Below, one piece after another: positions 1 through 7,587 of a DNA stretch of 40,829 nucleotides. The position numbers and the translations under genes were made by a program. The DNA comes from Propionibacteriaceae bacterium (GTDB taxonomy: Bacteria > Actinomycetota > Actinomycetes > Propionibacteriales > Propionibacteriaceae): contig CAJPNZ010000018.1 in NCBI GenBank assembly GCA_905372155.1, forward strand, positions 1 to 40,829, written 5' to 3'. The notes under the pieces are model-generated. The model made no database searches and was not told the DNA's origin. It saw only the letters and a program-made list of their open reading frames with translations. Within the stretch, counting starts at the first letter, position 1, and each line of letters starts with the position of its first letter.

Positions 1-2
1 GG

Positions 3-341
3 TGGCACCAGGTTGCCTGGGTCGGGGCCGGGGCGGTGGCTCTGATCGCGCTGCTGACCCTCGCCCCGCCGCCACTGGTGGGTCTGATGGCCGTGTTCGT
101 GCTGGCCATCGTCGTCGGCTACTACGTGGTCTGGAACGTCACCCACGCCCTCCACACCCCGCTGATGAGCGTCACCAACGCCATCAGCGGCATCATCGTC
201 GTCGGTGCCATGACACAGCTGCCCAGCGACAACTGGGTCATCAGGATCATCTCCTTCGTGGCGGTGCTGATCGCATCCATCAACGTCTTCGGCGGGTTCA
301 CGGTGACCCACCGCATGCTGAACATGTTCCGGAAGGGCTGA
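3..341 (+). CDS. pntA: NAD(P) transhydrogenase subunit alpha, C-terminal part (cut by left edge)
   Basis: The frame is open from the left edge to a TGA at 339-341, so only the last 112 residues are present. It holds three to four hydrophobic segments and the run around HTPLMSVTNAISGI, which is the hallmark of the PntA membrane domain. The end, GGFTVTHRMLNMFRKG, closely follows the form of the E. coli PntA C terminus. A membrane segment (about AWVGAGAVALIALLTL) precedes the conserved part, which favours a fused PntA over a separate short PntAB, but the upstream half is outside the window. PntA and PntB couple hydride transfer between NADH and NADP+ to proton movement across the membrane. pntB starts 3 nt after the stop, so the two are co-translated. 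Confidence 0.93.
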   Translation, partial: WHQVAWVGAGAVALIALLTLAPPPLVGLMAVFVLAIVVGYYVVWNVTHALHTPLMSVTNAISGIIVVGAMTQLPSDNWVIRIISFVAVLIASINVFGGFTVTHRMLNMFRKG

Positions 342-344
342 GCC

Positions 345-1739
345 GTGCTGAACAACCTCGTCAACGCCACCTACATCGCCGCCGGCCTGATGTTCATCCT
401 CGCCCTCGCGGGCCTCAGCAAACACGAGACCGCGAAGAAGGGCAACGCGTTCGGAATCCTCGGCATGGTTCTCGCCCTGGTGGCCACCAACTACGCCATC
501 GCCCAACCCGGGGCCGGGACGAGTTTCGACTGGACCTCCGCGGCCCTGCTGTACGGGGCGATCGCCATCGGCGCGGTCATCGGCACGTGGAAGGCCCGCA
601 GGGTGGAGATGACCGGGATGCCGGAGCTCATCGCCCTGCTCCACAGCTTCGTCGGGGCCGCCGCAGTGCTCGTGGGGTTCAACGTGCACATCTCGGCCAC
701 CCACACCGACGTGCTGCACGCCGTCGAGGTGGTGCTCGGGATCTTCATCGGCGCGGTCACCCTCACCGGTTCGCTGGTGGCCTGGGGCAAACTCAACGGC
801 CGGATCGCCTCGAAACCGCTGATGCTGCCCGGCAGGAACTGGATCAACCTGGCCATGCTCGTCGCCGTCGCAGGCCTCGGCTGGTGGTACGTCGCGACGC
901 TGTCGCTGGTCCCGCTGCTGCTGGTGACCCTGGTCTCCCTGGCCCTGGGCTGCCACCTGGTGGCGGCCATCGGCGGCGCCGACATGCCGGTGGTGGTCTC
1001 GATGCTGAACTCCTACTCCGGCTGGGCGGCGGCCTTCAGCGGATTCATGCTGGACCAGACCATCCTCATCATCACGGGCGCCCTGGTCGGCGCCTCCGGC
1101 GCGATCCTGTCCTACATCATGTGCCGGGCCATGAACCGTTCCTTCGTCTCCGTGATCCTCGGCGGTTTCGGTGACGCCCCCGTCACGGACAGCGGCGAGA
1201 TGGGTGAGCACCGGGAGGTGACCACCTCGGAGGTGGCGAAGATGCTGACCGGGGCCCGTTCCGTCGTGATCGCCCCCGGCTACGGGATGGCGGTGGCCCA
1301 GGCCCAGTATCCCGTGGCCGAGATGACCGCCCGACTACGGGAGCAGGGCGTGAACGTGCGGTTCGCCATCCATCCCGTTGCGGGAAGGCTGCCCGGTCAC
1401 ATGAACGTGCTGCTGGCCGAGGCGAAGGTGCCCTACGACATCGTCCTGGAGATGGACGAGATCAACGACGACTTCGCCGACACCGACGTGGTGCTGGTGA
1501 TCGGGGCCAATGACACGGTCAACCCCGCCGCGAACGAACCCGGTTCCCCGATCTCCGGCATGCCCGTGCTCAAGGTGTGGGAGGCCGGTCAGGTGGTGGT
1601 CTTCAAACGTTCCATGAACGCCGGGTACGCAGGTGTGCAGAATCCGCTGTTCTTCAACGAGAACTCGGTGATGTGCTTCGGTGACGCCAAGGCAACGGTT
1701 CAAACGATCCTGAACGACATGAGATCCGCCGCTGGCTGA
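345..1739 (+). CDS. pntB: NAD(P) transhydrogenase subunit beta
   Basis: A protein of 464 residues, the usual PntB length, with a GTG start 3 nt after the pntA stop. The first 270 or so residues are a run of membrane spans (for example SALLYGAIAIGAVIGTW and MLAVVAGLGWWYVATLSLVPLLLVTLV-like stretches). The rest is the soluble NADP(H)-binding domain dIII, with a nucleotide-binding loop VVIAPGYGMAVAQAQ, the HPVAGRLPGHMNVLLAEA segment and VLVIGANDTVNPAA. Together with PntA it makes NADPH from NADH at the expense of the proton gradient. In this window it sits near complex I and KorAB, so reducing-equivalent handling is a common theme, although no shared regulation can be seen. Confidence 0.97.
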   Translation: MLNNLVNATYIAAGLMFILALAGLSKHETAKKGNAFGILGMVLALVATNYAIAQPGAGTSFDWTSAALLYGAIAIGAVIGTWKARRVEMTGMPELIALLHSFVGAAAVLVGFNVHISATHTDVLHAVEVVLGIFIGAVTLTGSLVAWGKLNGRIASKPLMLPGRNWINLAMLVAVAGLGWWYVATLSLVPLLLVTLVSLALGCHLVAAIGGADMPVVVSMLNSYSGWAAAFSGFMLDQTILIITGALVGASGAILSYIMCRAMNRSFVSVILGGFGDAPVTDSGEMGEHREVTTSEVAKMLTGARSVVIAPGYGMAVAQAQYPVAEMTARLREQGVNVRFAIHPVAGRLPGHMNVLLAEAKVPYDIVLEMDEINDDFADTDVVLVIGANDTVNPAANEPGSPISGMPVLKVWEAGQVVVFKRSMNAGYAGVQNPLFFNENSVMCFGDAKATVQTILNDMRSAAG

Positions 1740-1762
1740 TCGTGCGCGGAAGGGGGCCGGCA

Positions 1763-3751
1763 ATGGCGAGTACGAACACACCATGCGGTGCCAGCATGCC
1801 GCCCGCGAATTCACCGCCCGGGACCCCCGCCCATCACGGCAACCGGTTCGACGCGCTGGATGGTTTGCGGACCGTAGCGGTTGGGCTGGTGGTCCTTTTC
1901 CACGTGTCGGTCCCCCACATGGCCGCCGGGCTCCTGGGCGTCGACATGTTCTTCGTGCTCTCCGGTTTCCTCATCACATCGGGGCTGGTCGGGCAGTTCC
2001 AACGCACCGGGCGGATCTCCTTGGGCGATTTCTGGGGCAGACGGATCAAACGGCTCATGCCCGCCGCCCTGCTGGTGGTGTGCGTCGTGCTCATCTGGGC
2101 GGCGAACTTCACGCTGCTGCATCGCCGCAACAACATCGCAGTCGATGCCTGGTACACGATCTTCTACCTCGCGAACTGGCGGTTCATCGATTCGTCCTCG
2201 TACTTCGAGAACGACGGTACGGTCTCGCCCCTGCTGCACATGTGGAGTCTCGCCGTCGAGGAGCAGTTCTACATTGTCTGGCCGCTGCTCATCGCCGGAT
2301 TCACCTGGCTGGTGCTGAAGGTCTTCCGGGCCGGGAGCCGGAAGGCGGTGCGGGCCCTGGCGGTGATCGCCGTCGCGATCGTCGCGGTCTCGGTGGTGCT
2401 GTTGGCGGCTCTCTACGCGCCACGGGCGGCCGAACGGGCCTACATGGGTACCGACGCGAAGGCCTTCGAACCGATGTTCGGGGCCCTGCTGGCGCTCCTC
2501 GTCGCCAACCCCCGGTTCGCCGCGTGGTGCACCCGCTGGGCCAGGTGCCTGTTCTGGGGTGGCGCGGTCTCGACCGCGACCCTGTTCACCGTGTTGGGCG
2601 GTCCTGCCCCGTTCTACTTCCAGGGTGGCGCGTTGCTCTTCTCGCTGGGAACCGGGGCGCTCATCCTCGGCGTCCGCCACGGTTTGACCACGCCGGAGGC
2701 CAAGGCGCTCGCATTCGCGCCGATCAGCTACCTCGGCAGGATCTCCTACGGGCTGTACCTGTGGCACTGGCCCATGGCGGTGTGGTTCGGGGTTCACTCC
2801 GGATCCTTCCGGCCCCCGCAGACGGTGGCAGTGCTGGTGCTGACCCTCGCGTGCTCCTCCGCCTCGTACCACCTGGTGGAGATGCCGATCAGGCAGGGCC
2901 GGATCGGGAATTTCCTCAAACCGTGGCGGGCGATCATCGCAGGAGCCACTGCGATGGTGATCATGGCCCTGAGCAGCAGTTTCGTGGGCGGTACCCCGCT
3001 CTCGAGAGCGCTTCACCTGAGGCAGGGGGGTGGCGACCTCAAACGCGACGTCATCATGTTGGTCGGTGACTCCGTTCCGTTGCGGATGGCCGACCCGCTG
3101 GCCGTGGCGGGGCAGGAACGGGGACTGACCGTGGTCGAGACGGCACAGGGCATGTGCACGCCGATGGGCGCATTTCTGTACTTCGGGCCTGACGACAGGT
3201 TCGGCAAGCTCTGCCCGCCCGTCAAGGACGTGCAGGACGAGGTCATCGCCACGTATTCCCCCGGCACCATACTGTGGTGGTCCCGACACGAGTACATCGA
3301 CCGCTACGAGGGTGACCGGGTGCTCTCCCCGGAGTCGGACGAGTTCTGGGAGGTGCAGCGCCGCGACCTCATTGCCACGGCCGAGCGGTTGACGGACCGT
3401 GGGGAAACCCTGGTGATCGTGCTGACGGAACGTCCCGGCATCGGCATGCTGTCGCGTCCCAGCGCGGAGATGAACTTCATGCTCGTCCAGTATTCGATCG
3501 ATCACGACGAGTACCGACAGCGTTTCAACCAGATCGTCACGGAGGTGGCGGCACAACGCGAGTACATCCGCACCATCGACGGGGACTCCCTGTTCTGCGG
3601 CGACGCTCCGGGCGTCGGGCTCGGGCCGCTGTGCGACGACACGGTAGACGGCAACGTGATGCGGCCTGACGGCAATCACGTGGACAACGACCTGTTCGGT
3701 GCTCAAGTGGCGGAGCAGCTTCTCGACAAGATGAGGGCAGTCGTTTCCTGA
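1763..3751 (+). CDS. OafA/YrhL-type membrane acyltransferase with C-terminal SGNH domain
   Basis: A protein of 662 residues. ATG 1763 is preferred over an upstream in-frame GTG (1742) because AAGGGGG lies at a good distance before it. Residues 28-420 are an acyltransferase-3 membrane domain: DGLRTVAVGLVVLFHVSVPH, GVDMFFVLSGFLIT and HMWSLAVEEQFYIVWPLL are family signatures, with about ten spans. The remainder is an extracytoplasmic SGNH hydrolase-like domain with the GDS motif near Ser437 and a DGNH (Asp636/His639) block. Enzymes of this architecture move acyl groups, often acetyl, onto cell-wall or surface polysaccharides. The substrate cannot be read from sequence. It begins 23 nt after pntB on the same strand but is functionally unrelated. 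Confidence 0.9.
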   Translation: MASTNTPCGASMPPANSPPGTPAHHGNRFDALDGLRTVAVGLVVLFHVSVPHMAAGLLGVDMFFVLSGFLITSGLVGQFQRTGRISLGDFWGRRIKRLMPAALLVVCVVLIWAANFTLLHRRNNIAVDAWYTIFYLANWRFIDSSSYFENDGTVSPLLHMWSLAVEEQFYIVWPLLIAGFTWLVLKVFRAGSRKAVRALAVIAVAIVAVSVVLLAALYAPRAAERAYMGTDAKAFEPMFGALLALLVANPRFAAWCTRWARCLFWGGAVSTATLFTVLGGPAPFYFQGGALLFSLGTGALILGVRHGLTTPEAKALAFAPISYLGRISYGLYLWHWPMAVWFGVHSGSFRPPQTVAVLVLTLACSSASYHLVEMPIRQGRIGNFLKPWRAIIAGATAMVIMALSSSFVGGTPLSRALHLRQGGGDLKRDVIMLVGDSVPLRMADPLAVAGQERGLTVVETAQGMCTPMGAFLYFGPDDRFGKLCPPVKDVQDEVIATYSPGTILWWSRHEYIDRYEGDRVLSPESDEFWEVQRRDLIATAERLTDRGETLVIVLTERPGIGMLSRPSAEMNFMLVQYSIDHDEYRQRFNQIVTEVAAQREYIRTIDGDSLFCGDAPGVGLGPLCDDTVDGNVMRPDGNHVDNDLFGAQVAEQLLDKMRAVVS

Positions 3752-3808
3752 CGAAGGTGCGGGCACGGGAATCCCGGTGAGATATGTGAAACCGGTTGTG
3801 GAATCGTG

Positions 3809-5524
3809 TCAGCCGGGGGCCGCCGTGGATGTGGTCGGGTCGTCCTGGGCAGAGCACTCAGCATCGAGCCGATCCATCCACTCCCGGACGTGCCAGGTGG
3901 CCCGGACGTCGTCCTCGTTGTACTCCAGCACGCGCCTGCGCGCGGCCTTTCGCTCCGCGGCGTTGAGGCCGTCGACGGCGGTGGCGAACCAGGTCTGCGA
4001 GTTCAAACCGCCCGGTTCCTCGTCGCGCCACGAGAACCCCGCCCCCTTGCTCGCGACCACCTTCAACCCCAGGCCGTCCACTGCGACGAAGTTGTCGCGG
4101 ACCAGCTGGAACAGATCCACGAAATGGTCCTTGACGAGCTCGCAGACGGCCAGCAGGTCGGGGTGCCCGCTGCGCTGGGCGAGACGGCGCAGGCGCACCA
4201 CCTCGTAGTCGGAGTAGTGGTAGACGAGCAGATCGGGGTGTTTGCCCACCAACCGCAGGAGCCAGCGGGCGAAATCGGTCGCGAGATCCAGCTCTCCGCT
4301 GGGGGAGAGGTAGTTGAAGGCGCTGAAATGCTGGTATTTCTGCTTGCCCGTGGAGCGATCGGTCAGCAGGACCCCCCACAGGTAGGTGCGGTCGCCGTCG
4401 TCGGTCTCGATGTCCAGGTCCACCTCCACCGGCGCCCGCGGGGCCTCGACGGGTTCCACAGAGACCTTCTCCAGGGCGACACCTCGCTTCAGCATCCGGG
4501 CGCGACGGACCGCGGTGCGCAACCTGGCCTCGGAACGGTCGCGATGCGCGGTGAGCGGCAGGTAGTCGGGCAGCAGAGCCTCGACGTCGGCGTCGGCAAG
4601 CTGCGAGACCGTCGTGATGCCGAGCCCCATCAGGGTCTGAAGTTCGCGGACGTCGAGGGGGGTCTTGGAGATGCGCAGGGAGATGTCGTCGTCGTCCATG
4701 CGGGGGCGGCACGTCTCCCACCACGCACACCACTCGCACTCCGGAACCCGGATGGGGCGCACCGCAGGGGGGCGGGGATCATCCGCTTCGCGGGTCATCG
4801 CCTGCTGGGCGACGTGGACCCGGAACCCGTGTTCGTGGTCGTAGCGTTCCAGCGCCGAACGGAGCCTGTGCCCGTTGGCGGAGGTGCGGGAGAACGTGCG
4901 CAGGAAGCGCAGTTCGAGGGGAACCCAGACGATCATCCCCCTGTTGTGGTCGTCGAAACCGATTGATCCGACGACGGGGGTGGCTGCCGAACGGCCGCAG
5001 GCCTGGAGCAGTCTCCAGTGATGGGCCAGCTCCAACAGCACCCCCTGCCGGTAGGACCGGAACCGGTATCCCGGGAGTGGCTCCAGAACGGTCGGGGAGA
5101 CGAGCCTGGATGTGCGCAGCTCCTTGGCGTTTCGTTGTTTCTCCAGCAACCGATAGGGCTTGACACGCAGCGGCCAGTAGCCGGGACGCCCACCGGGCCG
5201 GTCGGCGCCGCGCACCAGGGCGTCGGGGCTTCCAACGCGATGTCCCTGCTCGTCCGCCGGAAGCGCTCCGCCGACGATCACGGGGGCGCCGGCGTCCATC
5301 GCATCCAAGGTCTCGGCCGTGTTTCTCTCTCCGCGCAGATCGACCACGTCAGTGGCACGGCAGAGGGCCTCCAGCATGGAATCGCGGAACTCCGAGCCGC
5401 CCGAGAACGCCTCCAGCAGCGACTCGTCGAGAGGTTTTTCGGGTTTCGGGGTGCCGGGGTCGAAGGCGTTGAAGGTCTTGACGGGGCAGCTTCGTGCCGC
5501 GTACGGATCCAGCAGAAATGTCAT
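3809..5524 (-). CDS. TM0106-type RecB-like nuclease with DEDD exonuclease domain
   Basis: A protein of 571 residues. The start at 5524 gives an ATGA overlap with the end of menG and begins with MTFLLDPYAARSC, typical of the family; the open frame extends 16 codons further upstream into menG. Cys13 plus C263-x2-C266-x5-C272 match the Fe-S cysteine layout of Cas4/AddB-like RecB nucleases. A helix-hairpin-helix-like stretch lies near 293-325. The C-terminal half is an RNase H-like (YprB-type) exonuclease with DIET (371-374), a YSDYE segment near 437-441 and YNEDD (535-539). In the PD-(D/E)XK region the expected acidic residue before the lysine appears to be Arg (LRVK, 119-122), so the N-terminal nuclease may be altered or inactive. 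Role in DNA processing is inferred from family only. Confidence 0.85.
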   Translation of the reverse strand: MTFLLDPYAARSCPVKTFNAFDPGTPKPEKPLDESLLEAFSGGSEFRDSMLEALCRATDVVDLRGERNTAETLDAMDAGAPVIVGGALPADEQGHRVGSPDALVRGADRPGGRPGYWPLRVKPYRLLEKQRNAKELRTSRLVSPTVLEPLPGYRFRSYRQGVLLELAHHWRLLQACGRSAATPVVGSIGFDDHNRGMIVWVPLELRFLRTFSRTSANGHRLRSALERYDHEHGFRVHVAQQAMTREADDPRPPAVRPIRVPECEWCAWWETCRPRMDDDDISLRISKTPLDVRELQTLMGLGITTVSQLADADVEALLPDYLPLTAHRDRSEARLRTAVRRARMLKRGVALEKVSVEPVEAPRAPVEVDLDIETDDGDRTYLWGVLLTDRSTGKQKYQHFSAFNYLSPSGELDLATDFARWLLRLVGKHPDLLVYHYSDYEVVRLRRLAQRSGHPDLLAVCELVKDHFVDLFQLVRDNFVAVDGLGLKVVASKGAGFSWRDEEPGGLNSQTWFATAVDGLNAAERKAARRRVLEYNEDDVRATWHVREWMDRLDAECSAQDDPTTSTAAPG

Positions 5525-6213
5525 TTCCAAGCCCGGTGCAGAGCCACTATGCCGCCCGTCAGGTTCTTCCACTCGACGCCCCGCCAGCCGCAGTCCGCGA
5601 TCAGGTCCGCCAGCTCCTTCTGCGCGGGCCAGGCGAGGATCGACTCGGCCAGGTAACCGTAGGCGACGGGGTTGCTCGACACCCTGGCGGCCACGGGCAG
5701 TGCTCGCAACGCGCCGTGGGCGTAGGCGAACCGCAGCGCCCGGTTCACCGGGGTGGAGAACTCCGCGATCACCATGCGCCCGCCCGGACGGGTCACCCGC
5801 AGCAACTCCCGCAGCGCGGCGGCGGTGTCCTCCACGTTGCGCAGGCCGTAGCTGATGGTCACGGCGTCGAACACCGAATCGGCGTAGGGCAGTGCCAAGG
5901 CGTCGCCACGGACGAAGGAAAGCCGTGGCTGCTGCTGCTTGCCCGTTCTCAGCATGCCCATCGACAGGTCCGTGGGGAAGACGTGCGCGCCGGCCTCCAG
6001 GAAGGGCAGCGACGACGTACCGGTGCCGGCGGCCAGGTCCAGGACGCGTTCCCCCGGGCGTGCGGCGACGGCGGCCGCGGTCTCCCGACGCCAGCCGCGG
6101 TCCCTGCCCAGCGACAACAACGAATTCAACAGGTCATAGCGCGCGGCGACACCGTCGAACATGGCCGAGACCTCGGCGCGTTTCTTGTCGAGGTCGGCTC
6201 GGGTCTGCTGCAT
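5521..6213 (-). CDS. menG: Demethylmenaquinone methyltransferase (MenG/UbiE)
   Basis: A class I SAM methyltransferase of 230 residues. Motif I is VLDLAAGTGT (57-66), followed by the acidic post-I loop FPTDLSMGML and the UbiE signature stretch ISYGLRNVED. It methylates demethylmenaquinone, the last step of menaquinone synthesis, on the cytoplasmic face of the membrane. menF, a MenJ-like reductase and a polyprenyl synthase are nearby, supporting MenG over an unrelated methyltransferase. ATG 6213 is chosen; GTG 6219 is also in frame. A TAAGGT hexamer lies 6 nt before the ATG, so the start could be leaderless, but AAGGTG could equally act as a ribosome site. The stop overlaps the start of the RecB-like gene by 4 nt. 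Confidence 0.93.
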   Translation of the reverse strand: MQQTRADLDKKRAEVSAMFDGVAARYDLLNSLLSLGRDRGWRRETAAAVAARPGERVLDLAAGTGTSSLPFLEAGAHVFPTDLSMGMLRTGKQQQPRLSFVRGDALALPYADSVFDAVTISYGLRNVEDTAAALRELLRVTRPGGRMVIAEFSTPVNRALRFAYAHGALRALPVAARVSSNPVAYGYLAESILAWPAQKELADLIADCGWRGVEWKNLTGGIVALHRAWK

Positions 6214-6219
6214 GCGCAC

Positions 6220-6225
6220 ACCTTA
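6220..6225 (-). promoter_or_regulatory. Candidate -10 hexamer before menG
   Basis: TAAGGT on the minus strand ends 6 nt before the menG ATG. If used, it would give a leaderless or nearly leaderless transcript. The same bases can be read as a Shine-Dalgarno-like AAGGTG, so this is ambiguous. Confidence 0.3.
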
Positions 6226-6245
6226 TCGCCAGCCTCCGACGGATT

Positions 6246-6815
6246 TCAGTGCAGAACGGCCAACAGGTCGACGCGGTCGATGCCGCGGTGGCGCCACTGG
6301 CCCATCAACTGGCCGACCACGTCGTTTATCGGGGCGCGGTTGAGTTTGTGCACCACGTGCGGATACCCGGATGTCTCCCCAGCCACCAGGCCGCTGCCGA
6401 AGACCCTGATGTTCTTCGGGTACGGCGTGTCCTGCCCGGCCGCCACGATGTCGGCGTCCGAGTCCTTCTCCCGGATCACCCGCACCAGCTCGTCCAGGTA
6501 AACCGGGTCGGTCTGGGCGTCGTAGCAGTACCGGGTGCCCAGCTCCGAGTGCTGGAGGGTTCCGATCAGCGCGCCGCCGTCCAGCGGGTGGGGCCGCCAC
6601 GTGACGGGGATGTGGTAGACGGCGTCCGTGGAGCGCACCAGCATGCAGTCGAGCCCCACCACGTCGTCGGGATCGACGAACCGGAACTTGGCGACGATCT
6701 CCAGGTCCGAGGGGTCCCCGTCGAACCACCACTGGTCGGGAAGCCATTGGGCGAGCAGGTCGAGTTTGCCGGGATGCAGTGTGGCTTCGGGTTGGACGCG
6801 GGCGATTCCGCTCAT
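6246..6815 (-). CDS. Maltokinase N-terminal cap-like domain protein
   Basis: A protein of 189 residues. The start at 6815 has GGAGGT 7 nt upstream; the 52 in-frame codons further upstream run into the divergent promoter region and do not look coding. It opens with SGIARVQPEATLHPGKLDLLAQWLPDQWWF-like residues and contains VGLDCMLVRS, YHIPVTWRPHPLDG, LIGTLQHSELG and RYCYDAQTDPVYL. This resembles the N-terminal cap of actinobacterial maltokinase (Pep2/Mak), found alone in short actinobacterial proteins often labelled as glucan-branching proteins. No kinase domain follows, so catalysis should not be assumed. It precedes menG by 32 nt on the same strand and may head a three-gene operon with menG and the RecB-like gene. 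Confidence 0.72.
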   Translation of the reverse strand: MSGIARVQPEATLHPGKLDLLAQWLPDQWWFDGDPSDLEIVAKFRFVDPDDVVGLDCMLVRSTDAVYHIPVTWRPHPLDGGALIGTLQHSELGTRYCYDAQTDPVYLDELVRVIREKDSDADIVAAGQDTPYPKNIRVFGSGLVAGETSGYPHVVHKLNRAPINDVVGQLMGQWRHRGIDRVDLLAVLH

Positions 6816-6932
6816 ACGGGCTACCTCCGTTGGTAATTTCCTGCATCTTACACAAAAAGGGCGAATGGGGACAGGTGGATCTTGAGTGTCGCATACTGCT
6901 GCGGGGCTCCCCTTCGCCCGGCCGGGATGCGC

Positions 6933-6938
6933 CACAAT
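6933..6938 (+). promoter_or_regulatory. Candidate -10 hexamer of a leaderless promoter (ABC exporter)
   Basis: CACAAT is followed by 7 nt (GGTCGCC) and then GTG at 6946. There is no ribosome-binding site upstream of either possible start. The spacing equals that seen before menF and before the two short ORFs at 35316 and 39873. No good -35 is visible. Confidence 0.4.
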
Positions 6939-6945
6939 GGTCGCC

Positions 6946-7587
6946 GTGGCGAAGAAGGACATCGTTCTCAAGGTTGAAAAACTGAAGAAGGCCTACGGGC
7001 CCGTGACCATCGTGGAAGGTTTCGACCTCAAGGTGGCCGCGGGAGAGGCCGTTGCGCTCACCGGGCGCAACGGCGCGGGCAAGTCGACGGTGCTGCGGTG
7101 CCTGGTCGGGGCCGATCGTCCCGATGAGGGCACCGTCGAGGTGCTGGGCGTGAAGATGAAGGAAACCAGCCCGGAGATCCGCCGCAACGTCGCCACGGTC
7201 ATCGACGACCTCGACTTCTTCCCCGACCTGTCCGTCGTGGAGCACCTCGACCTGCTGGCCCGGGCCCACGGGATCGCCGACCCCGACGACCTGGTCGACG
7301 AGATCCTCGAGGAGGTGCAGCTCGTCCCCCAGGCCGGGCAGCTGCCCTCGACCCTGTCGTCTGGTCAGCGGCGACGCCTGGCGCTGGCCACCGCCTTCGT
7401 CAGGCCCCGGCGTCTGCTGGTCCTCGACGAACCGGAGCAGCGGCTCGACGTCGAGGGCGTCGAATGGCTCGGGGCCCGACTCAAGGCGGAGCTCGGTGAT
7501 GGCCTGGCGATCGTGCTGGCCAGCCACGAACCGAGCCTGCTGGCCGCCATCGGCGCCCGCGAGGTGAGGCTGGGGGAGCGCCGATGA
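6946..7587 (+). CDS. ABC transporter ATP-binding protein
   Basis: A single ABC ATPase domain of 213 residues: Walker A GRNGAGKST (40-48), signature LSSGQ (137-141), Walker B RLLVLDEPEQ (156-165) and an H-loop in LASHEPS. The usual Q-loop glutamine is not evident; the segment reads VIDDLDFFPDLSVVEHL. It should energise the membrane protein encoded next, with which it overlaps by 4 nt (ATGA). The pair looks like an exporter of the ABC-2 type; the substrate is unknown. The start is uncertain between ATG 6937 and GTG 6946. GTG is preferred because a CACAAT hexamer sits 7 nt upstream of it and there is no Shine-Dalgarno, as expected for a leaderless gene. Confidence 0.9.
   Translation: MAKKDIVLKVEKLKKAYGPVTIVEGFDLKVAAGEAVALTGRNGAGKSTVLRCLVGADRPDEGTVEVLGVKMKETSPEIRRNVATVIDDLDFFPDLSVVEHLDLLARAHGIADPDDLVDEILEEVQLVPQAGQLPSTLSSGQRRRLALATAFVRPRRLLVLDEPEQRLDVEGVEWLGARLKAELGDGLAIVLASHEPSLLAAIGAREVRLGERR

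Noticed and set aside
3752..3808. Terminator between the convergent acyltransferase and RecB-like genes
   Set aside because: Only a 5-bp CGGGA/TCCCG palindrome is present, too weak to call.
3806..4966. 386-codon plus-strand frame opposite the RecB-like gene
   Set aside because: Shadow of the minus-strand gene, which carries conserved nuclease motifs.
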